Source: CALZIK01 sp046756565 (GTDB taxonomy: Bacteria; Acidobacteriota; Thermoanaerobaculia; Multivoradales; JAHEKO01). Taken from it: 5,147 bases of DNA. Shown here in pieces: positions 1 to 5,147 of the stretch; position 1 is the first letter of the stretch, and every line of letters begins with the position of its first letter. Location of the stretch: contig JBHHWO010000223.1 in the NCBI GenBank assembly GCA_046756565.1, positions 1-5,147 of the forward strand. The letters are read 5' to 3'. The position numbers and the translations under genes are program-made. The notes beneath the pieces are model-generated. The model had not been told where the DNA came from and ran no database searches. It saw only the letters and a program-made list of their open reading frames with translations.

Positions 1-84
1 TACCGAAAGACCCTGTCGCGCGACCATCTGGACTTCTACCACGGGCTGCTAGGGGGCCAGGGCGCCTTCGGGATGCGGCCGTGA
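1..84 (+). CDS. 3' end of an unidentified protein gene (partial)
   Basis: This frame is open from the window edge to a TGA at 82-84, giving the last 27 residues of a protein whose start lies outside the window. The tail reads roughly YRKTLSRDHLDFYHGLL, then a glycine-containing stretch ending in GMRP. Third codon positions are almost all G or C (about 24 of 27), which fits coding use in this G+C-rich genome and supports a real gene. I do not recognise the family from so short a tail. It converges on the mpg gene on the other strand, and the two 3' ends overlap by 36 bases (49-84), so neither has a terminator of its own between them. It could be a chance open frame, but codon bias makes that less likely. 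Confidence 0.5.
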   Translation, partial: YRKTLSRDHLDFYHGLLGGQGAFGMRP

Positions 85-684
85 TACGTGGCGGTTGCCG
101 CGTATCGCGAAGCGAAGCGGCCACCGCGCCGCGGCGCCCGCATAGGCGACGCCGACGCGGGGTCCCACCGCGACACGGCGCCGGTCGACTCGCGACCCTC
201 TACAGACTCTGAGCTCCCGGCCGGCAAGCTCGACCCCGTCGAACGAGCGATCGATGGCCAGTGCCTGGCAGAGTTTTCCGGGGCCGCTGGCGACCGCATA
301 GTCGGGCGCCCCCGCCGGCAAACCGCGCAGCCGGCGCATCGCTTCGATCTCGCAAACCGGCTCGCCGGCTCGAATCAACACCGCTCCTCCAACTCCCTCG
401 CGGCCCGCAACGGCATTCAGCATGTTGTGCATTCCGTAGACGAAGTAGACATACGCGCAGCCCCCGGCGCGAAACAAGGTCGCGGTTCTCGCAGTCGGCC
501 GCCCGCGCCAGGCGTGGCTCGCCCGGTCGCCCTGACCCAGGTAGGCCTCGGTCTCGACAATGCGAAGTACCAGTGATCGCCGGCCGTAGCGCCGGAGGAT
601 GTACCGGCCCAACAGCCCTCTAGCGACGTCGCGCGGATCGCGTCTGTAGAAGGCCGTGGACAACGGTTCGAAGTCTCGCATCAT
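49..684 (-). CDS. mpg: DNA-3-methyladenine glycosylase, Mpg/AAG family
   Basis: The enzyme removes alkylated or deaminated purines (3-methyladenine, 7-methylguanine, hypoxanthine) from DNA by cutting the N-glycosidic bond, which starts base excision repair in the cytoplasm. The 211-residue length is normal for bacterial members. The family core is plain: RIVETEAYLG (41-50), the DRASHAW segment (53-59), YVYFVYGMHNMLN (78-90), VLIRAGEP (102-109), GPGKL (134-138) and PRVGVAYAG (175-183) followed by RGNRHVSR near the C-terminus. By alignment with human AAG, E46 matches the general base E125, Y48 matches Y127, H57 matches H136, Y83 matches the intercalating Y162 and N90 matches N169, so it should be active. 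Two ATGs lie in tandem at the start (684 and 681); only a weak AAGAAG stands upstream. It is divergent from the acyltransferase gene at 712 with 27 bases between them, and its 3' end overlaps the convergent neighbour. Confidence 0.95.
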   Translation of the reverse strand: MMRDFEPLSTAFYRRDPRDVARGLLGRYILRRYGRRSLVLRIVETEAYLGQGDRASHAWRGRPTARTATLFRAGGCAYVYFVYGMHNMLNAVAGREGVGGAVLIRAGEPVCEIEAMRRLRGLPAGAPDYAVASGPGKLCQALAIDRSFDGVELAGRELRVCRGSRVDRRRVAVGPRVGVAYAGAAARWPLRFAIRGNRHVSRPHPEGALAP

Positions 685-711
685 GATCCGGTCTTCTTAT
701 AATGCCCGAAG
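685..711. promoter_or_regulatory. Compact divergent promoter region with palindromic -10 core
   Basis: These 27 bases are the whole gap between the mpg and acyltransferase start codons. A perfect plus-strand TATAAT lies at 698-703, and its core TTATAA (697-702) is palindromic, so the minus strand carries TATAAG at 701-696. The plus hexamer ends exactly 8 bases before the ATG at 712, placing a start point on or next to the ATG. The minus hexamer ends 11 bases before the mpg ATG. I see no good -35 at 16-18 bases on either side. No Shine-Dalgarno fits before 712. Promoter function is inferred from the -10 match and the position only. Confidence 0.55.
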
Positions 712-1392
712 ATGGAGTTTCCCCGGCTGTTCGAGCGCGTCCCCGACTCGTTTGCCGGCCGTCTGTCGCCGGAGGCGCCCTGGAGCTTGCTCGGTGGCGA
801 CCTCGACGATCTTCTGAGCCTGCTCCCAAGCGAGCGGCTCGCAGGCCTGATCGAGCCCGGCGTGCACCTTTCGGGAGACCGCATCGTGATCGAGAAAGGC
901 GCGCGGATTCGCTCGGGAGCCGTCCTCCAGGGCCCGGTCTACATCGGAGAAGACTGCGAGGTCCGATCGGGAGCCTTCCTGCGCGGCGGCGTGTGGCTGG
1001 AGAACCGCTCGATCGTGGGCGCCAACACGGAGGTCAAACGCGCGATCTTCTTCGCCGAGGCCCGGGCTCCTCACCTCAACTACGTCGGCGACTCCATCCT
1101 CGGCTCGGAGGTCAACCTCGGCGCCGGCACCGTGCTCTCCAACTTCCGCCACGACGGCGGCGTGGTCTCGATCGGCGTAGGCGCCGACGCGATTCCGTCC
1201 GGCCGGCGCAAGCTCGGCGCGATTCTGGGAGACGGCGTTCTCACCGGCTGCAACTGCGTCCTGCACCCCGGCTGCATCGTCGGCGCCGGCACCCAGCTCT
1301 ACCCCGGTGTCCAACTCCGCTCCGGCATCCACCCGGCCGACTCGATCGTCAAGCTCAGGCAGAAGCTGGAGCTCGTCGAGCGGCGCGACTGA
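712..1392 (+). CDS. GlmU-like left-handed beta-helix acyltransferase without a nucleotidyltransferase domain
   Basis: This 226-residue protein resembles the C-terminal half of GlmU-type sugar-nucleotide enzymes, which acetylates glucosamine-1-phosphate from acetyl-CoA. Residues 1-50 are a short helical lead-in with a PWSLL motif like the linker found in GlmU-like proteins; the N-terminal uridylyltransferase domain is absent. Residues about 51-205 are imperfect hexapeptide repeats (for example IEKGAR, VYIGED, VNLGAG, CIVGAG) that form a left-handed beta helix and usually a trimer. Aligned with E. coli GlmU, R91, K109, H121, Y124, N135 and N144 match R333, K351, catalytic H363, Y366, N377 and N386, with HLNYVGD (121-127) and NLGAGT (135-140) as the clearest landmarks. 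An insertion of about 10 residues follows N144. The actual acceptor sugar is unknown, so I give no gene symbol. The ATG at 712 is chosen because a perfect TATAAT lies 8 bases upstream. It is convergent with the dacB-like gene. Confidence 0.85.
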   Translation: MEFPRLFERVPDSFAGRLSPEAPWSLLGGDLDDLLSLLPSERLAGLIEPGVHLSGDRIVIEKGARIRSGAVLQGPVYIGEDCEVRSGAFLRGGVWLENRSIVGANTEVKRAIFFAEARAPHLNYVGDSILGSEVNLGAGTVLSNFRHDGGVVSIGVGADAIPSGRRKLGAILGDGVLTGCNCVLHPGCIVGAGTQLYPGVQLRSGIHPADSIVKLRQKLELVERRD

Positions 1393-1591
1393 CCGCCGCG
1401 GCGCCGAGCCGGCGCGTCGACGGCGATCGACAGGCCAATCCTTCAGGGGACGGCTCGGGCTTCTCAGACTGCGGGAGTCACGCCATTGCCTGCGCGCCGC
1501 TTCGCGCAAATCGGTTGTGGTCTCCGCTCGGTATCTCGGGCGCTGCGGCGAGACTGCGTAACGAAGTAGACGGCTGAATCCCGACCCGCCG
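1393..1591. other. Convergent intergenic gap, no gene recognised
   Basis: These 199 bases separate the convergent 3' ends of the acyltransferase and the PBP4-like gene. Open frames that cross it are continuations of shadow frames and give arginine-rich, unrecognisable translations. It holds a small perfect hairpin (TGCGCG at 1491-1496 with CGCGCA at 1503-1508, six-base loop) that is not followed by a T-tract, so it is not a convincing intrinsic terminator. The right edge carries the inverted repeat listed separately at 1570-1599. I see no tRNA or other RNA gene. Confidence 0.6.
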
Positions 1592-1599
1592 TCAGCCGT
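1570..1599. terminator. Possible stem-loop at the end of the dacB-like gene
   Basis: ACGGCTGA (1570-1577) is a perfect inverted repeat of TCAGCCGT (1592-1599), with a 14-base loop. The right arm contains the stop codon of the minus-strand PBP4-like gene (1592-1594). A second, shorter pairing (GACGGC at 1569-1574 with GCCGTC at 1588-1593) overlaps the first. Neither strand has a T-run after the stem, so if it ends transcription it would have to do so without the classic U-tract, or it may simply protect mRNA 3' ends. This call is weak. Confidence 0.25.
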
Positions 1600-3088
1600 G
1601 GTCGATTAGGGTGCGCACGATCGCATCCTGAGCTCGTCGAGCTCTCCAGACTGACCTCACCCGATTCCCCAGGATCGAGAAGGCGTACACCTTCCCCGAC
1701 TGGGCCTTGACGTAGCCGGACAGAGCCGAAACGCCGGAGAGCGAGCCGGTTTTGGCGAATACCCGTTCGCGGTACGGGGGCTCGGCCAGGCGCCGGCGCC
1801 AGCGATCGTGGTCTTCGAGACCGCCATAGGGAAGAGTCAGGACGAACTCGCGGGCGTAGCGGTGCTCGAACATGTAGGTCAGAAGCCGCGTCAGCTGAGA
1901 TGCGCTGAACCGGTTGCCGCGCGACATTCCGGACCCGTCGGCCAGCTCCCAGCCCGGCGGCACCCCGGCCTCGAGCAGGAAGTCGGCCATCACCTCGAGC
2001 CCTCCCTGCCAGCTGCCGCGCCGGCAGCTACGCGCGCCGAGGAGCTTGAGGAGGCTCTCGGCATAGAAGTTCTGGCTCCGCCGGTTGATGACCTCCATCG
2101 TGGTCATGAGATCGGAGCGGTGCTCGGCCACCCGGAACCAGCCGCCACTGGGGAGGAGCTCCGACGCCCGCGGCCGTCCCCGGATCACCACGCCCTCCTT
2201 ATCGAACGCGCCGACCAGAGCCGCCCCGAAGTACTCCACCGGATCATCGACCGAGACCCAGACGTCTATCGGATCGATGCCCTTGAGGATCATGCCGTTG
2301 ACCTGGATCACGTTGGTGCCGGGCTTCCGATCCACGGCCACCCAGTGGTGACGAGCGGAGCCGGCGGTGCGGGCATGGTTCTCCACATCGAAGATGGGCA
2401 CGTCCGATACAACCTCGGCGGTGGCCGGTGCCCCCACCCTGGTTCCCGGGTGCACTCTCACCAGAACCGAATTGTCGCTATAGGATAGGGCCGCCACCGG
2501 CGCCTCGTAGGAGCGCGCGAGCTGGTTTCGCGGCCAATCCGGGTGGACGTGGGCGTCGTCGAACAACCCATGCACCAGGAAGAGGTCCCCGGTGATCTCT
2601 TCGATCCCGAGCGATCGCAGCCGGCGGGCCCAGGAGCGGAATACCGCATAGGGATCGCCGTCGAAGAGACGGCCCGAGATGTTCGGATCGCCCCCTCCAC
2701 GGATCGCCAGATTGCCGACCAGCCGCTTTCCCAGGTGCTTGCCTTCTATGAAGACCGCGGTCTCGAAGAAGTAGCCCGGACCCAGGCGGTCCAGCGCCGC
2801 CGCCGTCGTCACCAGCTTGGTGTTCGAAGCGATGATCCTAGGCGTCTCCGGTGCGAACGCATACACCGGCTCCCCGTCCGGCAAGGACACGATGTGAACC
2901 GACAGCTGTCGAGCCGCGGAGCGGACCGAAGCCACGCTCCTGCCGAGCTCGCGCGCCAGATCCGCGTTCGCGGCGACCGGGCCCAGCAGCGGCAGGATGG
3001 CCACCCACGCGGCCGCACCTGTCGTCACGCGTCGCGCCCGGCTTCGGTACCCGGGGGTCTCGGCGAGCGCTCGAGCCCGCCGACCCAT
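1592..3088 (-). CDS. dacB: D-alanyl-D-alanine carboxypeptidase/endopeptidase, PBP4 type (peptidase S13)
   Basis: This is a periplasmic penicillin-binding protein that removes the terminal D-alanine from, or cuts cross-links between, peptidoglycan stem peptides. Its 498 residues are close to E. coli PBP4 (477 in the precursor). The N-terminus has many arginines, then a hydrophobic segment (about 24-40) ending in an ANA signal-peptidase-like site near 40-42. The serine acyl-enzyme motifs are complete: SNTK (S88 nucleophile, K91), SQN (338-340) and KTG (446-448). Other family marks are GGGDP (131-135), SYSDNSV (202-208) and DGSGMSR (384-390). The roughly 245 residues between SxxK and SxN match the inserted domains II and III of class C type-4 PBPs. 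The start ATG at 3088 shares one base with the hflC stop (TGATG). No Shine-Dalgarno is visible, so translation is probably coupled to hflC. It is the last gene of the hflK-hflC operon. Confidence 0.93.
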   Translation of the reverse strand: MGRRARALAETPGYRSRARRVTTGAAAWVAILPLLGPVAANADLARELGRSVASVRSAARQLSVHIVSLPDGEPVYAFAPETPRIIASNTKLVTTAAALDRLGPGYFFETAVFIEGKHLGKRLVGNLAIRGGGDPNISGRLFDGDPYAVFRSWARRLRSLGIEEITGDLFLVHGLFDDAHVHPDWPRNQLARSYEAPVAALSYSDNSVLVRVHPGTRVGAPATAEVVSDVPIFDVENHARTAGSARHHWVAVDRKPGTNVIQVNGMILKGIDPIDVWVSVDDPVEYFGAALVGAFDKEGVVIRGRPRASELLPSGGWFRVAEHRSDLMTTMEVINRRSQNFYAESLLKLLGARSCRRGSWQGGLEVMADFLLEAGVPPGWELADGSGMSRGNRFSASQLTRLLTYMFEHRYAREFVLTLPYGGLEDHDRWRRRLAEPPYRERVFAKTGSLSGVSALSGYVKAQSGKVYAFSILGNRVRSVWRARRAQDAIVRTLIDHG

Positions 3089-3090
3089 CA
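3086..3090 (-). promoter_or_regulatory. TGATG stop/start overlap coupling hflC to dacB
   Basis: On the minus strand the hflC stop TGA (3090-3088) and the dacB ATG (3088-3086) share one A. The bases before it (TCCCTG next to the ATG, ACCAGAG further up) contain no purine-rich Shine-Dalgarno. Re-initiation by ribosomes finishing hflC is the simplest way for dacB to be translated; this is inferred from the arrangement. Confidence 0.6.
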
Positions 3091-4020
3091 GGGAGTGCTC
3101 TGGTTCAGGAAGCGGTAGAACTCCCCACCCGTCGACAGCAGCATCGAGGTGGAATCGTCGGTCGTCGAGGACAGGGTTTCCATCGACTTCAGGAACTCGT
3201 AGAACTTTCGGGAATCGACGGATCGGTTGTACGCCGCGGCATAGATCTCCGTGGCTTCGCCGTCGGCCCGGCCGACGATTTCTTGAGCCTCTCGGTAGGC
3301 CTCCGATTCGATCTGCTTGAGCTCCCTCTCGATGTCGCCGCGGATGCTGGCGGCCTCGCCCTCGCCCTCCGAGCGGTAGCGCTCGGCGATCCGGCGACGC
3401 TCGGCGATCATCCGATCATAGACCTTGCGGCGTACCTCCTCCACGTAGTTGATCCGCTTGAGCTGGACGTCGAGGACTTCGATACCGAGATCCGACGTCC
3501 GACCCTGAGCGTTCTCGAGGATCTCCACGCGGATCTTCTCGCGCCCGGTCCGGATCTCCTCGAGCACGGTGGTTGCCTCGGGCAGGGACTCGTCCACCGC
3601 CGGTGTGCGATTGCTGGATCGCACCAGCTCCACCAGGTTGTGCTTGGCTATCGCGTTGCGGGTCTCGCCCTCGAGAATGTCGCTGAGCCGGCTCTGTGCC
3701 CGGCGCTCATCTCGAAGTCGCTGGAAGTAGAGCAGCGGATCGGTGATCCGCCAGCGCGCGTAGGTGTCGACGAAGATGAAGCGTTTGTCCTTGGTCGTGA
3801 GCTCGGTGGGCTTGCCGTCCCACTCCAGAAAGCGCTTGTCGAACCTGTGCACCTTCTGAATGAAGGGAGCCTTGAAGTGGAGGCCTGGGGTGTCGATCGG
3901 ATCGCCGACCGGCGCGCCGAACTGGGTCTTGATGACCTGCTCGGTCTCCTGCACTACGTACGCCGCGTTGGCGAGGAGCATCAGCGCGACCACCAGGACG
4001 ACGACGCCCACGAACTTCAT
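3088..4020 (-). CDS. hflC: HflC, SPFH-family partner of HflK, FtsH protease modulator
   Basis: HflC pairs with HflK in a large inner-membrane assembly that faces the periplasm and encloses FtsH, limiting its access to membrane substrates. The protein is 310 residues, slightly shorter than E. coli HflC (334). Residues 4-22 form one N-terminal transmembrane helix, followed by YVVQETEQVIKTQFG (21-35), the usual beginning of the SPFH domain. GLHFKAPFIQKVHRFDKR (46-63), DTYARWRITDP (85-95) and LGIEVLDVQLKRINY (178-192) are HflC hallmarks. A long charged helix, probably coiled coil, spans about 193-260, and the tail GGEFYRFLN (298-306) matches the HflC C-terminus. The start ATG overlaps the hflK stop by four bases (ATGA), and a strong Shine-Dalgarno sits 7 bases upstream. 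A decayed zinc-protease reading of the name does not apply: no protease motif is present, as is normal for HflC. Confidence 0.95.
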   Translation of the reverse strand: MKFVGVVVLVVALMLLANAAYVVQETEQVIKTQFGAPVGDPIDTPGLHFKAPFIQKVHRFDKRFLEWDGKPTELTTKDKRFIFVDTYARWRITDPLLYFQRLRDERRAQSRLSDILEGETRNAIAKHNLVELVRSSNRTPAVDESLPEATTVLEEIRTGREKIRVEILENAQGRTSDLGIEVLDVQLKRINYVEEVRRKVYDRMIAERRRIAERYRSEGEGEAASIRGDIERELKQIESEAYREAQEIVGRADGEATEIYAAAYNRSVDSRKFYEFLKSMETLSSTTDDSTSMLLSTGGEFYRFLNQSTP

Positions 4021-5036
4021 CGATCCGCTCCTCCGCCGCCCACCCCTCCGAGCTTGCCTTCCAGATCCAGGAGCGGAAGCACACCCTCGAGGTCGTCATC
4101 CAGGATCACCTTGCGGCCGACCTTGGAAAACACCTCATCCAAGGTTTCGAGGTAGATCCGCCGGCGCGTGACTTCCGGCGCCTTTCGGTACTCGCTGTAG
4201 ATCGAGTCGAAGCGCGCGGCCTCGCCCTTGGCCCGGTTGACGCGATCGAGCGCGTAGCCCTCGGCCGTCGAAACCGTCTTCTCGGCGACGCCTCGCGCGC
4301 GGAAAATGACCTTGTTGTACTCCGACTGGGCCTGGTTGATCTTGGTCTCGCGTTCCTGCTCGGCCTGGTTCACCTCGTTGAAGGAGGCCTTGACCTGATC
4401 CGGCGGGTTGACGTCCTGCAGGACGACCTGGTCCACCTTGACGCCGTTCTCGTACTGGTCGCAGAGGCTCTGGAGGCGCCCTTCGACGAGATCGGCCACC
4501 TCTTGTCGCCCAACCGTCAGGACCTCGTCGACGGTACGGTCGCCGACGACCTGTCGCATGACCGCCTCGCTCATGTCCCGAAGCGTCTCTTCGACCCTGC
4601 GCACCCGGAACAGGAAGCGCTCCGGGTCGTCGATCCGATACTGGACGACCCATTCCACGACCGCGGCGTTGAGGTCGCCGGTGAGCATGTTCGACTCGCC
4701 CTGCAGATTCCGCGGACTCCGCTGGTCGGACCTTTGCGTCTGGTAGCCGAACTCCTGCTTGAGCTGCCGCTGAACCGGCAGCTTGATCACCTGCTCGACT
4801 CCCAGCGGGATTTTCAAGTGGAGGCCCGGATCCGTGGTCCGCACGAATTGGCCGAATCGCAGGACGACGCCCACCTCCTCCGGATCGATGGTGTAGAGCG
4901 AGGTCACCGCGACGGCGGCGAAGATCACGAGAATCAGCACGGCACGCACGCGCCCAGCGGGGAAATCCATCTTCGGCAGCTTCGGAAGCTGCGGGATCTC
5001 GACGACGTTCCTGGGCGGTCGGCCGGAGTTCGACAT
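4017..5036 (-). CDS. hflK: HflK, SPFH-family partner of HflC, FtsH protease modulator
   Basis: HflK alternates with HflC in the membrane cage around FtsH, with its bulk in the periplasm. The protein has 339 residues, shorter than the 419 of E. coli because the long glycine-rich cytoplasmic N-terminus is reduced here to about 29 residues rich in proline and lysine. A transmembrane helix spans about 30-50, followed by DPEEVGVVLRFGQF (51-64) and GLHLKIPLGVEQV (71-83). HflK-specific landmarks are MLTGDLNAAVVEWVVQYRI (117-135), VVLQDVNPPDQVKASFNEV (204-222) and the following QAEQERETKINQAQSEYNK region (224-242), which leads into a long charged helix (to about 285). The C-terminus ends in a glycine run. 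The ATG at 5036 has GGAG directly against it, too close for ribosome binding, while a promoter-like element ends 8 bases upstream. An internal ATG at codon 23 would remove only the cytoplasmic tail and is a possible alternative start. Confidence 0.95.
   Translation of the reverse strand: MSNSGRPPRNVVEIPQLPKLPKMDFPAGRVRAVLILVIFAAVAVTSLYTIDPEEVGVVLRFGQFVRTTDPGLHLKIPLGVEQVIKLPVQRQLKQEFGYQTQRSDQRSPRNLQGESNMLTGDLNAAVVEWVVQYRIDDPERFLFRVRRVEETLRDMSEAVMRQVVGDRTVDEVLTVGRQEVADLVEGRLQSLCDQYENGVKVDQVVLQDVNPPDQVKASFNEVNQAEQERETKINQAQSEYNKVIFRARGVAEKTVSTAEGYALDRVNRAKGEAARFDSIYSEYRKAPEVTRRRIYLETLDEVFSKVGRKVILDDDLEGVLPLLDLEGKLGGVGGGGADR
4028..4034 (-). promoter_or_regulatory. Strong Shine-Dalgarno for hflC inside the hflK tail
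   Basis: GGAGGAG on the minus strand ends 7 bases before the hflC ATG (4020). It lies in the codons for the glycine-rich HflK tail (the last G-G-A of GGGGADR), so one stretch serves both protein sequence and ribosome binding. This supports the 4020 start for hflC. Confidence 0.8.
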
Positions 5037-5044
5037 CTCCGACT

Positions 5045-5073
5045 AACTTACCGCAGCCAACGAAGCACCGCAA
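5045..5073 (-). promoter_or_regulatory. Candidate promoter of the hflK-hflC-dacB operon
   Basis: On the minus strand TTGCGG (5073-5068), a 17-base spacer and TAAGTT (5050-5045) give a sigma70-like layout with optimal spacing. Each hexamer matches three of six consensus bases, including the key TTG and the T-A-n-n-n-T of the -10. The -10 ends 8 bases before the hflK ATG, so the transcript would begin at or within a base or two of the start codon. Function is inferred from spacing and partial matches only. Confidence 0.4.
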
Positions 5074-5111
5074 TGCGGATCGTGCCAGCAGTTTTGGGGG
5101 TTTCGGTCCGA

Positions 5112-5117
5112 TATTCT
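5112..5117 (+). promoter_or_regulatory. Candidate -10 element for a divergent gene at 5126
   Basis: TATTCT differs from TATAAT at two positions and ends exactly 8 bases before the ATG at 5126. No good -35 is seen at 16-18 bases. The value of this call rests on the identical spacing seen at the other transcription-unit starts in the window. Confidence 0.3.
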
Positions 5118-5125
5118 CTTCGCCA

Positions 5126-5147
5126 ATGGCGCCGCGCTTCGACTCTC
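5126..5147 (+). CDS. Possible start of a divergent gene, cut by the window edge
   Basis: An ATG at 5126 opens a frame reading MAPRFDS before the sequence ends. Nothing about the family can be said from seven residues. The reasons to list it are its position, divergent from the hflK operon with an 89-base gap, and the -10-like hexamer 8 bases upstream. No Shine-Dalgarno precedes it. It could equally be a chance ATG. Confidence 0.35.

Noticed and set aside
1491..1508. TGCGCG/CGCGCA hairpin as an intrinsic terminator for the acyltransferase gene
   Set aside because: It is about 100 bases past the stop codon and is followed by a mixed sequence rather than a T-run; short GC palindromes are common at this composition.
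697..1577. Long open frames on both strands (697-1509 minus, 702-1577 plus) over the acyltransferase gene
   Set aside because: Their translations are arginine/alanine-rich and patternless, while the 712-1392 frame has clear hexapeptide repeats and GlmU active-site residues.
2851..4155. A 434-codon open frame on the plus strand opposite dacB and hflC
   Set aside because: It is antisense to two clearly recognised genes, has no family features, and long antisense frames are expected in G+C-rich coding DNA.
4135..5073. A 312-codon minus-strand frame overlapping hflK
   Set aside because: It is another frame of the same strand, rich in G, R and P, with no recognisable motif; hflK explains the sequence.
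5068..5078. CCGC-AAT-GCGG small hairpin upstream of hflK as an operator
   Set aside because: A four-base stem with a three-base loop is too weak to call, and it overlaps the candidate -35 by chance composition.
1..5147. CRISPR array, insertion sequence, integration site, tRNA or rRNA
   Set aside because: No spaced direct repeats, transposase-like frame, terminal inverted repeats or cloverleaf-like sequence was seen on either strand.

Overview
This is a G+C-rich, gene-dense bacterial chromosome segment with no mobile element, CRISPR array, tRNA or rRNA that I can see. The hflK-hflC pair, a signal-peptide-bearing penicillin-binding protein of the PBP4 type and a GlmU-like beta-helix acyltransferase point to a diderm (Gram-negative-type) bacterium of a high-GC phylum. 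The short leaders and the stand-alone GlmU-like protein would fit groups such as Acidobacteriota, but the phylum is not resolved from this sequence and that placement is a guess.

Layout from left to right. The first 84 bases are the 3' end of an unidentified plus-strand gene. It runs tail-to-tail into, and overlaps by 36 bases, a minus-strand gene for a 3-methyladenine DNA glycosylase of the Mpg/AAG family (49-684). That gene is divergent from a plus-strand gene for a left-handed beta-helix acyltransferase resembling the C-terminal half of GlmU (712-1392). Only 27 bases separate the two start codons, and they contain a palindromic -10-like core. A 199-base convergent gap without a recognisable gene follows (1393-1591). 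The right half is a minus-strand operon, transcribed from right to left as hflK (5036-4017), hflC (4020-3088) and dacB/PBP4-like (3088-1592). Its members overlap by 4 bases and then by 1 base. Upstream of hflK lies a short divergent promoter region and what may be the first seven codons of another plus-strand gene (5126-5147).

How the genes fit together. HflK and HflC form the periplasm-facing SPFH complex that surrounds and modulates the membrane protease FtsH. The co-transcribed PBP4-like enzyme trims or cuts peptidoglycan peptides in the periplasm. Together they suggest an envelope-maintenance operon, although a direct functional link is inference. The glycosylase (DNA repair) and the acyltransferase (sugar or cell-wall precursor acetylation) share an intergenic region but no obvious pathway.

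The most interesting signals are in expression architecture rather than a new system. Three gene starts (712, 5036 minus, 5126) each have a T-A-n-n-n-T hexamer exactly 8 bases before the ATG and no usable Shine-Dalgarno, which suggests leaderless mRNAs. In contrast, the operon-internal hflC has a strong Shine-Dalgarno. I found no convincing evidence of a previously undescribed multi-gene system here.
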